Assembly (NCBI GenBank): GCA_019448385.1
Contig: JAGTXO010000057.1
Span: 156,092-220,091, forward strand
Length of the DNA: 64,000 bases
Reading direction: 5' to 3'
Origin: Diacronema lutheri
Lineage: Eukaryota > Haptophyta > Pavlovophyceae > Pavlovales > Pavlovaceae
Numbering within the stretch: the first letter of the stretch is position 1; every line of letters starts with the position of its first letter. Of the stretch, positions 33,799-43,390 are shown in pieces. A program made the position numbers and the translations under genes. Under the pieces are notes generated by a model. It worked only from the letters and a program-made list of their open reading frames with translations. It had not been told where the DNA came from and searched no databases.

Positions 33799-34411
33799 CC
33801 AATTACCCCAAAGGTGAATCTACGCAAGGGCCAAATGTTTCACATCGTTGGCTTTCCGAGTAGTGGGGGCGGCGTGTCGGGAAGTGTCGGGCCGGTCCCG
33901 CCACGAGAGATTGGCGCCGACGGCGGCGGGCGGGGGAGGGGCCGGCGTCGGTGGGCCGGCGCCGCGTCGCCGTTGCGCGAGGAGATCGCCGAGACCCAGT
34001 AGAGGTGGCGAGGACCGTCGACAAGGCGCACGCTGCGGGCGAAGCCACGCCCGACGGCCGCCGCGGCATGCGGCATGGCTCATGCCCGGCGACGCCGGGT
34101 CGAGCGCCGCGGCCATCGCCGCGCGCGCGCTGCCAGACGCTGGCCGTGCGCTGTGGCGCAGACGCGCGAGAATCGTCCCGGGCCGAATGCGGCCGAGCGA
34201 GCGGCAGCCCCGCAGCGCAGCGCGCGCCGTGCAAGGCGCAGAGCTCCGCCGCGGCCGCAGCGCCTCGTGCGGGCGCGCACGCGGCGGGCATCGAGGGCGC
34301 GCGGCCCCGCCGTGCGCTGCCGCAGCGCAATGTATACCAAAGCCGGTACCGCGCGCGCGCTACGAGCTGCATGGGGCGCGCGCGCGAACGCGCAGCGCGC
34401 GGTGCGCGCCT
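33799..34411. other. Spacer upstream of AGXT and downstream of the BolA gene
   Basis: 613 bp containing only Arg/Ala-rich open frames on both strands that show no conserved features. It should hold the AGXT promoter and the BolA 3' untranslated region. I see no RNA gene or repeat in it. Confidence 0.45.
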
Positions 34412-34790
34412 TCAGGCATCTGGCCGCGTCTTGGCGGCGTGCTGCTCGGGCGTCCACGTCTTCAGCACGAGAGCGTGGATTTCGCCCATCTCCGCGCCGA
34501 GCGCCTCGTGCACATCCCGATGCCGCTCGAGAAGCTTCTTGCCCTGCGGAGAGCCGCGCACGCGCGGCCGCAGTGCGTGGCGGCGTCGCGTGCGCGCGTC
34601 GGCGTGCGCCGCTCTCGAGCACCGCGGGCGCGCGAGAAGGCTTGGCGGCGCGCACCTCGAAGTTGGCAGACACGACGACAACCTCGAATTTCGCGCCGCA
34701 CCCGTCGCTCACGTCCTCCACCTCGAGCACCGTCGGTGCGAGCGCGCTCCCGGCGAGCAGCGCCTTCACGCGCTCGCCGGAGGACGGCAT
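34412..34790 (-). CDS. BolA2-like protein
   Basis: Two exons, complement of 34656-34790 and 34412-34543; 88 residues, intron 34544-34655 (GT-AG, phase 0). Start ATG at 34790 (MPSSGERVKALLAGS). The joined product has the BolA fold: VLEVEDVSDGCGAKFEVVVVS, then the conserved FEGKKLLERHR motif across the intron, and HALVLKTWTPEQHAA. The Cys of DGCG and the His of the RHR and HAL segments match the 2Fe-2S ligands of BolA2 proteins, which pair with monothiol glutaredoxins in cytosolic iron sensing and Fe-S transfer. There is no targeting extension, so cytosolic/nuclear location is likely. It is head to head with SART1, with 60 bp between starts. Confidence 0.88.
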
Positions 34791-34850
34791 CCTGCCGCGC
34801 CCTCCTCCTGCCCCCCGACGCTCGTTCGTCACCCGCCCAGTCTTGGCAAG

Positions 34851-37706
34851 ATGGCGGACAAGGAGATCGCGCTGAGCGTCGACGAGACCAACAAGCTGCG
34901 CGCGCAGCTTGGCCTCGCGCCGCTGCGCGAGGCCAAGCCGCCGCCGCCGCGAGCGCCGCCACCGCCGCCGCCGCCGGCCGACGCTGACGCCGACGCTGCG
35001 CCGTCCGCCGCGGAGACGGACGCGATCCGCGCGCGGCTCGAGGAGGCGCGGAGCAAGCGGCTCGTCGCCGACAAGCTACCGGGCAAGTCGCTCGGCGAGA
35101 TGCTCGAAGCGGATCTCGCGGACACATCAGCCGACGGCTGGATACAGCATTCGCGCGCCGTCCAGCAGAAGCGCGAGGAGGCGCTCGCCGCGCGCCGGCG
35201 CGAGAAGCGCGCCGCGAAGGCGCGCGCTCAGGTCGCGGCGCTCGAGGGCCGTTTCGCCGAGGAGGACGAGGTTGCGCTCGCGGGCGCGGCGGAGCTGGAG
35301 GGCGTGCGCGTGGCGCACTCGGCCGACGACTTCAAGCTCAACGAGCACGCCATCCTCACCCTCGAGGACAGGCCCGTGCTGCAGCGCAACGGCCTCGAGT
35401 ACGAGATTGACGACCACGCGGACACCCTCGAGCACGCCGCGCTTGCGCAGGCGGCCAAGCGCGCGGCGGCGCGGGAGGAGGCGCGGCGCGGCGGCGCGGC
35501 CGACGCGCTCGACGAGTATGGCGACCGGCGCGGCCTCCTTCACAAGTACGACGAGCCCGCGCCTCGCGCGCTGCTCGTGCTCGACGGTGGTGGTGGCGTT
35601 GACGCGCAGCGCGAGCGGCGAGTCGAGCAGGTGCGCCGCTCGCTCGCCGCGGCCGAGGGCAAGGCGGCGTACGACTTGTCCGAGTACCACGCAACGAGCG
35701 CCGCGGCGCGCGCTGCGACCAACGCGGGCGCCGATGCCGCCGGCGCGGGCGCGCCAGCACGCGGCGGCGGCGGCGGCGGTGGCGACGGTGGCGATTACCT
35801 GACGCGCGCCGAGGTGGACGCGACCGAGGCGGAGGCGGCGGCGCTCTTCGCGCAGGGTGGTGGCGCGCGTGGCAAGAACGGCAAGAAGAAGCTTCGCAAG
35901 AAGCGACGCGACGCCGCCGAGGCCGACGATCGCGGCACCGCTGCGCTGCTCGACGCGCTGCCGGACGGCGGCGGCGACGACGGCGCGCACCTCGCGTCGC
36001 GCGCCGAGCGCGCCGCGCGCGCCGACGAGGCGGACGAGGCGCGGCGGGCGGAGGCGGAGGCGAAGCGCGGCCGATACGAACGGGCGCTCACCAACGCACA
36101 CGAGAGCGCGCGCGCCCGCCTCGGCGTCGACGCTGGCGGCACGCGCGCCGGCGGCGCGGACGCGGCCGCCGGTGCGCCTCCGACCGCCATAGGCGGGAGC
36201 GCCTCGACTGTCGGCGCTCCAACCGTCGGTGCTCTAACCGTCGCTCCAACCGTCGCGGCGCGGCTCGCGGCGCTCAGCGCGGCGCAGGCGCGGCTCGCGG
36301 CGTCGGCGCTGCGCACGTCGGGGCCGCAGCTCGACGAGGAGGAGGAGGAGGAGACGGCCGAGCAGGACTCGGAGCTCTACGCCGCACTCGCGCGCGCGCG
36401 TCGGCTCGCAGCACCCGGCCGCGAGGCGGAGACGGCGGCGGCGCGCATCGCGCGCGCTGTGCGGGAGGCGGGCGGCGCGAAGGTGGGCGTGCACGGTGGT
36501 GCGGGCGGCGCGGCGGATGGCACGGTCGCCGACGTTGGTGGCGTGCCCGCCGCCGAGGTGTCCGGGCCCGACGGCAGTGGGAGCGTCACATTCACGGAGA
36601 CAACAGAGTTCCTCGGTGGGATACAGCTCAGGCCGCAGCTCACGGACGGGGCAGCGACCGGCGAGTTGCTGCCATCGCAGCTGCTCAGGCAGCAGGCCGC
36701 GCTCAAGCGCGCACGTGGCGACGAGAGCATCGCGACATTCGCCGCGGACGGCGGCGCGGCCGCGCCGGTCGGCGGCCGGCGCGCGTCGGCGGCCGGGCGG
36801 CGCGACGACGGGCCGGCGGCCTCGGCGGGCGCGAGCGCGATGGAGGTGGAGGGCCGAGGCGCAGAGGCGGACGGCAACGGGGCGGACGAGCGGGAGGGCG
36901 AGCAGACGGACGACGACGAGGTTGGCGCGGACGCCTTCCTTGTCGAAAGGCACCTCGCATCGGGGGGGGTGGCGGCCGCGCTCGAGCTCGCGCGCTCGCG
37001 CGGCCTGATCGGACAGCCGCCGGGCCGCGCGGAGGCGGTCGGCCGTGCCAACGACCTCAAGGGCTCGGGCATGCACCTGCGCGAAGAGGACGAGGCGAAC
37101 GACCGCGTGCGCCTCGAGTACCTCGACGAGTATGGCCGCCCGATGACGGCCAAGGAAGCGTTCCGCAGGCAATGCCACAACTTTCACGGAAAGGGTCCAA
37201 GTGAGACCCTCGCAAGCGCGCGCGTGTCCGCCGCCGCCCGGGCGCGAGCGGCGCTCGTGCGATGCCCGCGAGCTCGGCTCATGTGCCCCCCCCCCCCCTT
37301 CCCCTTCCCCTTTCCTTGTCGCAGGCAAGCGGGTGCTCGAGAAGCGGATGCGCAGGTTCGAGGAGGAGCGGAGGGTGGCCAAGGCACACTCGCGCGACAC
37401 GCCCCTGCAGATGATGAGCACGCTGCAGCACGTGCAGCAGCTCACGCACGAGGTGCGCCGCGCCACCTCCGCCCACCGCACGCGTGTGCGGCATCTTGCC
37501 GTGCGCTCGCGCCGATGCGCTGACCGCGCGACGAGCCCCCGTGCGCCTGCGTGCGCATCCCGTGCCGCACGCGCGCGCAGCCGTTCGTGCGGCTGAGTGG
37601 GCACAGCACGCTGCGCGAGGAGGTGATTGCACGCGCCGGGGCGTTGGCGGCCGAGCAGTCAGGCGAGGGCGCGAGCCCAGGCGGCAAGCAGCCTCGCACA
37701 AGGTAG
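34851..37706 (+). CDS. SART1: SART1/Snu66, U4/U6.U5 tri-snRNP protein
   Basis: Three exons: 34851-37200, 37325-37452 and 37581-37706; 2,604 nt, 867 residues, both introns GT-AG, phases consistent. The N-terminus carries the family's SVDETNKLRAQLGLAPL motif. The middle is charged, with KNGKKKLRKKRR, Ala/Gly-rich inserts and an acidic run (EEEEEET). The conserved C-terminal core includes FTETTEFLGGIQLRP, RLEYLDEYGRPMTAKEAFR, FHGKGPSKRV and, after the last intron, PFVRLSGHS. Snu66 holds the tri-snRNP together before spliceosome activation. The first intron has a strong polypyrimidine tract including a 14-C run. Confidence 0.93.
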
Positions 37707-37918
37707 CATCTCCCTCGCCGCTCTGCGGCGGAGGCAGGTCGAGCGTCAGGCGAGCATTGGGGTGCCGTGACGACTGCGCGAGATGCTTGACACAAAGGGT
37801 CGTCGGAGTGGTGCCATTCTTCGCCCGATTCGACCCGGCGGATTGTCTGCATGATTGCACGTCTCCCCCCCCCCGGCTCCGGCTGCCGCTACGGGTGCCG
37901 TTTTTGGGTTCCACGCGC

Positions 37919-38944
37919 CTAGTAGAGCGCGCGCACGCCGTTCTCCGTGTACTGCGCACCGGGCATCTTGATCACGTTGCCGTCGTCGTCGATGTACTGC
38001 GACTTTTGGCCGAGGAGGAAACGGCTGACGAATTTGAGCAGCACGCGGTCAGTGGTCAGGAACTCGACCTTGGCGCCCTGCCCGTTCACGGCGAGCATCT
38101 TTGGCACCACGTCCTGCGCGACCTCCTCGGGCTGCGCAGCGAGCACGCCAAAGGGGAACTTGCGCAGCTCCTTGGTCGAGTCGTTGAGGAGCAGGTCCGT
38201 GAAGACCATCCCAGGCGAGAGCGTGTGGCAGTTTGCAACGCCGCGCGTGGGCGTCTTCTCGTAGCCCTGCACGCCCTCGCTCAGCTCTTTGACGAGCGAG
38301 TCGGTCATCTGCGGCAGGCCGCGCTTCGTCGCGCCGTAGGTTACGTAGCCGGGCGTGCCGCCGCCCTTGACGCCCGAGCCGACCGTGTTGAAGATGTGGC
38401 CCTCGACGCCCGGCTGGTCGTGCATGAGCTTGAGCGCGACCTGCGTGCAGTAGAGGACGCCGAGCAGGTTCACCTTGACCACCGCCTCGACCGTGCTCAG
38501 CGGCACCTCGGTGAACGGCCGCCGCCCGCCGTTGATGCCCGCGTTGTTGATCCAGTAGCCGATCGTGCCGAGCTGCGCCTTTGCGAACTCGCCGAGCTTC
38601 ACGACGCTGTTGGCGTCGCTCACGTCGCACTGCGTGCCGTACACCGGCGCGCCGTCGGGCACGCGCTCGCGAATCGCGCTCACCGCCGCCGTCGTGTCCT
38701 TCACGTCGCAGATCACGACCGGGTAGCCGCGCTGCGAGAACTCAACCGCGTACGCCCAGCCGACGCCCGCCGCGCCGCCGGTGATCACCACGCCCGGCTT
38801 GCCCGCCGCGGCCATCGCCGCGGCGCCGCCGCGCACCGCGAGCGCGCTGCGACGCAGCGGCGCGCGCGCGCCCGCCACGGCGGCCGCCGGGCGGCCCGGC
38901 GCCATCACAGCCGCGTGCGACGCGAGCAGGAGCGCGAGGAGCAT
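37919..38944 (-). CDS. Chlorophyll-b-reductase-like (NYC1/NOL family) short-chain dehydrogenase, plastid-targeted
   Basis: 341 residues from the ATG at 38944. The leader (MLLALLLASHAAVMAPGRPA, then Ala/Arg/Ser-rich to about residue 45) looks bipartite: signal peptide plus transit peptide, as needed for a complex plastid. The SDR core has cofactor motif GGAAGVGWA, structural motif NNAGINGG and catalytic Tyr/Lys in YGATKRGL. It has the NOL-specific C-terminal half SPGMVFTDLLL and PEEVAQDVVPKML. NOL/NYC1 reduces chlorophyll b to 7-hydroxymethyl chlorophyll a. In an alga without chlorophyll b the substrate would have to be another tetrapyrrole, so only the family is safe. Only 24 bp separate it from the divergent gene at 38969. 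Confidence 0.82.
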   Translation of the reverse strand: MLLALLLASHAAVMAPGRPAAAVAGARAPLRRSALAVRGGAAAMAAAGKPGVVITGGAAGVGWAYAVEFSQRGYPVVICDVKDTTAAVSAIRERVPDGAPVYGTQCDVSDANSVVKLGEFAKAQLGTIGYWINNAGINGGRRPFTEVPLSTVEAVVKVNLLGVLYCTQVALKLMHDQPGVEGHIFNTVGSGVKGGGTPGYVTYGATKRGLPQMTDSLVKELSEGVQGYEKTPTRGVANCHTLSPGMVFTDLLLNDSTKELRKFPFGVLAAQPEEVAQDVVPKMLAVNGQGAKVEFLTTDRVLLKFVSRFLLGQKSQYIDDDGNVIKMPGAQYTENGVRALY

Positions 38945-38968
38945 CGCTGGCAAATTGGGGAGCACAAA

Positions 38969-39559
38969 ATGCCGGGAAGGGCGAGTTTGACCGAGGTGAG
39001 GGGCGTGCCGACCGCGGAGGAGGACGCGGAGGCGGCGGAGGCCACATCCTTCAAGAGGCATCATTGGCAGCACTTGCCAGAGAAGCTGCTTGCCATCCGC
39101 GTTCGAGAGCGCAGGCGCGCGCTCGCCAAGGCCGCGGAACCCGTGCCGTGCAGCCCCGCGCGCTTGGCGACGCCCGAGCTCGAGTGCGCGCGGCTCGAGC
39201 TGCACGCGCTCGACATGGCCTTCGGCAAGGGCGGCTGGATTGTCGAGCGGCGGCACGCAGCCATCGAGTACGAGACGTGCGACGAGGACACGGGCCTTTG
39301 GGTCGTCGGCGTGAGCGTCGTCGTGCGCCTGCGCGGCGCGTCGGCAGGCGGCGGCACCCACCACCACCACGACGACGTCGCCTTCGCGTGGAGCCGGCGG
39401 CGCGACCGGCAGCTGGCGCGCGACGAGGCGCTCGCTTTCGCAGGGCGCAAGGCACACAAGCGGCTATGTTCGTACCTCTACGGCGTGCTCCCCAAGGAGC
39501 TCGTTGACAGGGCGCGCACGAGTCAGCTGCACGCAGCACGGCCATCAGTGAAGTCCTGA
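38969..39559 (+). CDS. Hypothetical protein, 196 residues
   Basis: Starts at the ATG at 38969 (MPGRASLTEVRGVPTAEEDA). Mixed alpha/beta-looking sequence with Glu/Ala-rich N-terminus, a basic segment (IRVRERRRALAKAA), a strand-rich middle (GGWIVERRHAAIEYETCD, GVSVVVRLRG), a His cluster (THHHHDD) and a helical C-terminal part (ARDEALAFAGRKAHKRLCSY). I do not recognise the family. It has balanced composition and tight spacing to both neighbours (24 bp head to head with the SDR, 51 bp tail to tail with the START protein), which supports it being real. Confidence 0.6.
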   Translation: MPGRASLTEVRGVPTAEEDAEAAEATSFKRHHWQHLPEKLLAIRVRERRRALAKAAEPVPCSPARLATPELECARLELHALDMAFGKGGWIVERRHAAIEYETCDEDTGLWVVGVSVVVRLRGASAGGGTHHHHDDVAFAWSRRRDRQLARDEALAFAGRKAHKRLCSYLYGVLPKELVDRARTSQLHAARPSVKS

Positions 39560-39610
39560 CGCGACGCACACTCTTTGTCCCCTTGCTCGCACTGCCAGTC
39601 GCGGGTGCCT

Positions 39611-40891
39611 TCATGACGCCACGCTTACGCTGACCGGCGCGCCGGCGGCGCCCGATCCGAGCGAGCGGCGGACGCGCATCGCCGCGCTCGCGCCGCGCGC
39701 GACGAGCGCCGCCGCACGCGGCAGCGTGTGCGCGGCCGGCGCGCAAAGGCGCGCGGGCAGCGCGGTGGCGGCCGGCGCGCGCGCCAGCAAGTGCGCGCGC
39801 GCGGGCACCGGCGGCGGCGAGGGCACGGCGAGGGCCTTGAGCTCGCGCAGCGCGGGTCGCTCGTGCAGCGCCGCCGCCAGCTCACCGTCGGCGCCGCCGC
39901 CGCTCGCCGCCGCGTGCGAGTCCGCGCTGCCGGCCCGCTCGGCGCCCTCCATCCGCGGCCTGCGCGAGCGCAGCAGCTCGACCGCCTGCCGCACGCTCTC
40001 CATGAAGGCCGGGTATGTGCGGCGCAGCAGCGAATCGAGCAGCCAGCCCGGCAGCCGGACGGGCTGCTCGTCGAACGTGAGCATGGCGTACTCGCACCGG
40101 CCGCTGCCGTCGGTCGCCGGCCGCACGGCCGTGAGCGAGTGGAAGGCGGCGCACAGCACGCTCGAGCGTACCGTGCTGCTCACGCCGAGCGCGGCGAGGC
40201 GCGCCACCGCCGAGGTGCAGTGGATGACCGTCACACCGTTGGGCAGCGTGCACACGTGCCGGTCGTACACGTAGTGCCTGCTCGCGAGAGGGTACGGGCA
40301 CTTGATCACGTGGCAGAGCGCGCCGCCGCCGGCGCTGAGCGGCTGCAGCGAGAGGAGCCCACGGTCCCATTCTTGCCGAAACTCTGCATCGGTCCAGAGG
40401 CGCACAAACTCGGCGGGCGTGCACGCGGCGACCCCTTCGGTCAGGAAGTGGCTCGCGCACGGCGACAGCTCCTTCTTGAGGAAGCGCAGGTCGGGCTGGC
40501 GCAGCACAAGCTCGAAGCCGACCCGCCGCCCAAAGTGGTCGTCGAGCAGCCGCGCACCCTCCTCGAGCTCGGACAGCGGCGGCGGCATCGGCGGCGTCGG
40601 CGTCGGCATCGGCGTCGGCGTCGACGTCGGCGTCGGCGTCGGCGATCCGTCACCGCTGGCGTCGATCGGCGTAGTGATGAGCACGTCACGGGGCGCGGCG
40701 GCTCGCGCGGCGCCGTCAGAGCGCGGCGCGGCGCACGCGCTCGCGTGCGGCTCAGCTCGGTCGGATGCGCGCCATGCGCGCGAGTGGCGGCGTGCGGCGG
40801 CCGTCAGGCGCATAAGGAGGACGAGCACGACCGCGCAGTGTACGACGAGCAGCGCCGTCGATGGCGGCGGCCACGCGCCGTCCAAGTCCAT
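39611..40891 (-). CDS. START-domain lipid-transfer protein with N-terminal membrane anchor
   Basis: 426 residues from the ATG at 40891. A hydrophobic helix at residues 13-32 (ALLVVHCAVVLVLLMRL) is followed by a disordered Ala/Arg/Pro/Thr linker with a TPTPTS-type repeat. Next comes a START domain, about 105-310: PAEFVRLWTDAEFRQEWDRG, IKCPYPLASRHYVYDRHV, and the long C-terminal helix WLLDSLLRRTYPAFMESVRQ that caps the lipid cavity. START proteins of this kind bind phospholipids, ceramide or sterols and move them between membranes; ligand unknown. The C-terminal 110 residues are low complexity. Confidence 0.8.
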   Translation of the reverse strand: MDLDGAWPPPSTALLVVHCAVVLVLLMRLTAAARRHSRAWRASDRAEPHASACAAPRSDGAARAAAPRDVLITTPIDASGDGSPTPTPTSTPTPMPTPTPPMPPPLSELEEGARLLDDHFGRRVGFELVLRQPDLRFLKKELSPCASHFLTEGVAACTPAEFVRLWTDAEFRQEWDRGLLSLQPLSAGGGALCHVIKCPYPLASRHYVYDRHVCTLPNGVTVIHCTSAVARLAALGVSSTVRSSVLCAAFHSLTAVRPATDGSGRCEYAMLTFDEQPVRLPGWLLDSLLRRTYPAFMESVRQAVELLRSRRPRMEGAERAGSADSHAAASGGGADGELAAALHERPALRELKALAVPSPPPVPARAHLLARAPAATALPARLCAPAAHTLPRAAALVARGASAAMRVRRSLGSGAAGAPVSVSVAS

Positions 40892-40994
40892 GCGGGCGCG
40901 CTCGAGGGTATCGGCGGCACAAAACAGCGCCTAGAAGTCAAAACAGCCCTCATGAAAGGAGAAAAATAATACTGTACAAATCCGGTCATTATTA

Positions 40995-42135
40995 CGTATA
41001 CTAACGACGCTTCCGACGGGTCAACAGATGGGGTCAGGAAGTGCGGGGTCAGGAAGTGCGCAGCGAGGCGCCAGGCGGAGCAGGCCCAAAGGCCCACACG
41101 CGCCTAGCCACCGCGCGCCGCCGCCCGCGCGCCGCCGCACCGGTGGCCGCCGTCAACCACACCACCGGCCGACGCGCACGCGCACGCCGAGGCCCGAAGA
41201 TCGTCGGCGACGAACGCCACCCCCGAGCCGCCGCCTGCCACGTCGCCAAGCCGCCCGCCGCCGCTGCAGAGCGCGACGCCCGCCGCCAGCGAGCCGCCGC
41301 CCTCCCCGCCGCGTCGCCGCCCCCTGCCGCCGCCGCCAAGCGCACCGCCACCCGCCGCCAGCGTGGCAAGCGCCGCGATGCTGGCCGCGTGGCCGCGCAC
41401 GCGCGCCCCGCCGCCCCCAAACCCACCGACCGGGGCGAAAAGTACGTTGTTCGCGGTGCCGGCGCAGTCGATGGGCAGGGGCGGCGGGGCGCGCGGAGCG
41501 CGGCCATCGGAGCGCGAGGGCGCAGCCGTCGCAAGCAAAGGTTGCGTCGTAGAGAAGGCCACGCCGCCGTCGCTCGTGCGGCCGTGCGCGCGCGCCCCGC
41601 CACCCCCAAACCCACCGACCGGGGCGAAAAGTACGTTGTTCGCGGTGCCGGCGCAGTCGATGGGCAGGGGCGGCGGGGCGCGCGGAGCGCGGCCATCGGA
41701 GCGCGAGGGCGCAGCCGTCGCAAGCGAAGGTTTCGTCGTAGAGAAGGCCACGCCGCCGTCGCTCGTGCGGCCGTGCGCGCGCGCCCCGCCACCCCCAAAC
41801 CCACCGACCGGGGCGAAAAGTACGTTGTTCGCGGTGCCGGCGCAGTCGATGGGCAGGGGCGGCGGGGCGCGCGGAGCGCGGCCATCGGAGCGCGAGAGCG
41901 CAGCCGTCGCAAGCGAAGGTTTCGTCGTAGAGAAGGCCACGCCGCCGTCGCTCGTGCGGCCGTGCGTGCGCGCCCCGCCACCCCCAAACCCACCGACCGG
42001 GGCGAAAAGTACGTTGTTCGCGGTGCCGGCGCAGTCGATGGGCAGGGGCGGCGGGGCGCGCGGAGCGCGGCCATCAGAGCGCGAGGGCGCAGCCTGGATG
42101 GCCAAATGACACGGGATTCGGCGGCGCCCTCGCAC
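40995..42135 (-). mobile_element. Repeat-bearing element sharing its 3' end with the telomeric LINE-like element (putative)
   Basis: A minus-strand frame (42135 to a TAG at 41104) is built of 63-residue repeats and ends in GGARAAARGG. The telomere-proximal LINE-like frame ends in a similar way (GRRGPARGG, TAG at 61005). The two stops are embedded in the same context (cacacgcgcctagccacc here, cacacacgcctagccacc there), and each 3' flank ends with a matching segment (ATACTAACGACGCTT here, ATACCAACGACGCTT at 60811). This suggests a non-autonomous retroelement using the LINE 3' tail, or a diverged copy. The coding status of the repeated frame is uncertain because all frames are open. Confidence 0.4.
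41391..42093. repeat. 189-bp tandem repeat, about 3.7 copies
   Basis: The core cggggcgaaaagtacgttgt recurs at 41431, 41620, 41809 and 41998, exactly 189 bp apart, with only a handful of substitutions between copies. 189 is a multiple of three, so every frame repeats with a 63-residue period. In the minus-strand frame the unit contains PPLPIDCAGTANNVLFAPVG. The near-identity points to recent expansion. Confidence 0.95.
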
Positions 42136-42136
42136 G

Positions 42137-42354
42137 GACCCTCATTTTGATGATGAGTCCATGCAGCATCGCGAGGGCGTCTGCAGTCTGCTACGCGAGG
42201 GGCGAGGGCGTGCCGCAGGACCGGGCGGAGGCCGAGCGCCTCTTTCGCCATGCCGCCTCTCAAGGGCAGGTGCACGCCACCGTATGTATTGGCACGCTGG
42301 TCGTCACCACCGACCCTCATTTTGATGATGAGTCCATGCAGCATCGCGAGGGCG
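42137..42354. repeat. 43-bp direct repeats, 175 bp apart
   Basis: An identical 43-bp segment (gaccctcattttgatgatga... to ...gcgagggcg) occurs at 42137-42179 and 42312-42354. The two copies bracket most of the Sel1-like coding fragment, suggesting duplication or recombination there. Confidence 0.9.
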
Positions 42355-42600
42355 CGCTTCTCCTCGCGCGCGCCGCCCAGCAGCGCGAGGACACGATTGT
42401 AAGCGATGCTGCGCTCGCGCTGCTGGGCGAGCATGCAGGCAAATGCGAGGTTGTGCGTGCGTGCTGCATCGGCTGCGGGCAGACAAAGAAGCTCAAGGTA
42501 TGCAGCAAGTGCCACGTGGCCAAATTTTGCGGCGTCGAGTGCATGCAGCGCATGTGGCCCGTGCCCAAGCCGGCGAGCGTGCCGGGCAGCGTGCCGGGCA
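42150..42600 (+). pseudogene. Sel1-repeat/MYND zinc-finger gene fragment
   Basis: The frame encodes a Sel1-like repeat (CYARGEGVPQDRAEAERLF), then DDESMQHREGALLLARAAQQ, and the first part of a MYND finger (CCIGCGQTKKLKVCSKCHVA, then KFCGVECMQRMW). The MYND domain stops before its last His/Cys ligands and runs into a tandem GSVP tract (gtgccgggcagc three times), so the protein-binding finger is incomplete. The fragment lies between duplicated 43-bp repeats and an antisense oxidase relic. I take it as a truncated member of a larger Sel1-MYND family. Confidence 0.5.
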
Positions 42601-43351
42601 GCGTGCCGGGCAGCGTGCCGCCCGGCGCCGCGAGCTCGGTCGCATCGTCGCCATTGTCCCAGAGGAGCACAAAGGCGGTCCGCGCAGCGAGGAGGCGCCG
42701 CCCGAAAGGCCCGCGTCGCGCCAGAAGGGGGCTTCGGAGCTCAAGGCGAGCTTGGCCGTGTTCGTCATCCACGTCGGCGCGCGCCTCTGCACGTCGGCGA
42801 TGGAGCGCGGAAGGGGCGGCTCGAATCTCGCGCGCGCGCGCACGAGCGCGGGCGGCGCGGCGAGCACGAGCGTGCGGGCGCGCATGGCGGCGACGAAACC
42901 AATGCGTGGGTCGCGCGTCGCCACCTCGAGCCAACCGCCCGACAAGCGCGCAGCCATGAACGTGCAGTGCGCCACGAGATCGGCGCTCATGGCGGGCGCG
43001 AGCGCGAGCGCGAGCACGAGCAGCCCGCGCGCGACCGCGGCCGTGCCGCCGACGAAGCGGCGCTCCCCGCCAAAGGCAATGGGCGCGCGGCTCACGGTGG
43101 CATCTACACGCTCGATCAGCGCGAGCTCCGTCTTGTGCTGCCACACGGTGCGCATGCCCCGCCGTGTCTGCGGCGCGCACGTGGCGGCGGACGTGGCTCG
43201 GGAGGTCGGCGGCGTGCGCCACGTTAAGGAGCCGCCCGCCCACGCGGCTGCGCGCCTTGCAGATGCGCACACGCAGGCTCGGGTGCGCGCCCGCCAGCCG
43301 CAACGCGGCCGTCGCCCCCGCCAAGCCGGCGCCGACGATGAGCACGTGCAC
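42590..43351 (-). pseudogene. Frameshifted, truncated FAD amine-oxidase-like gene
   Basis: From 43351 one frame encodes the FAD dinucleotide-binding start MHVLIVGAGLAGATAALRL with the following SRVGGRLL motif. After about 60 residues the family-like sequence continues in another frame (GERRFVGGTAAVARGLLV, TLVLAAPPALVRARARFEPP, SSEAPFWRDAGLSGG). The last recognisable bit moves again (FVLLWDNGDDATEL). The spacing between the FAD motif and the second block is far shorter than in intact amine oxidases. No pair of GT-AG sites obviously repairs it, so I call a relic rather than a spliced gene. Confidence 0.5.
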
Positions 43352-43390
43352 CTCTCCACCTCAATCCGCGTCGGCCATCGCAGCCGCAAG

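Noticed and set aside
41391-42093. A secreted Gly/Pro-rich repeat protein on the plus strand of the 189-bp repeats
   Set aside because: All frames on both strands are open here simply because the unit is a multiple of three and stop-poor; there is no start context or flanking domain to choose a plus-strand product.
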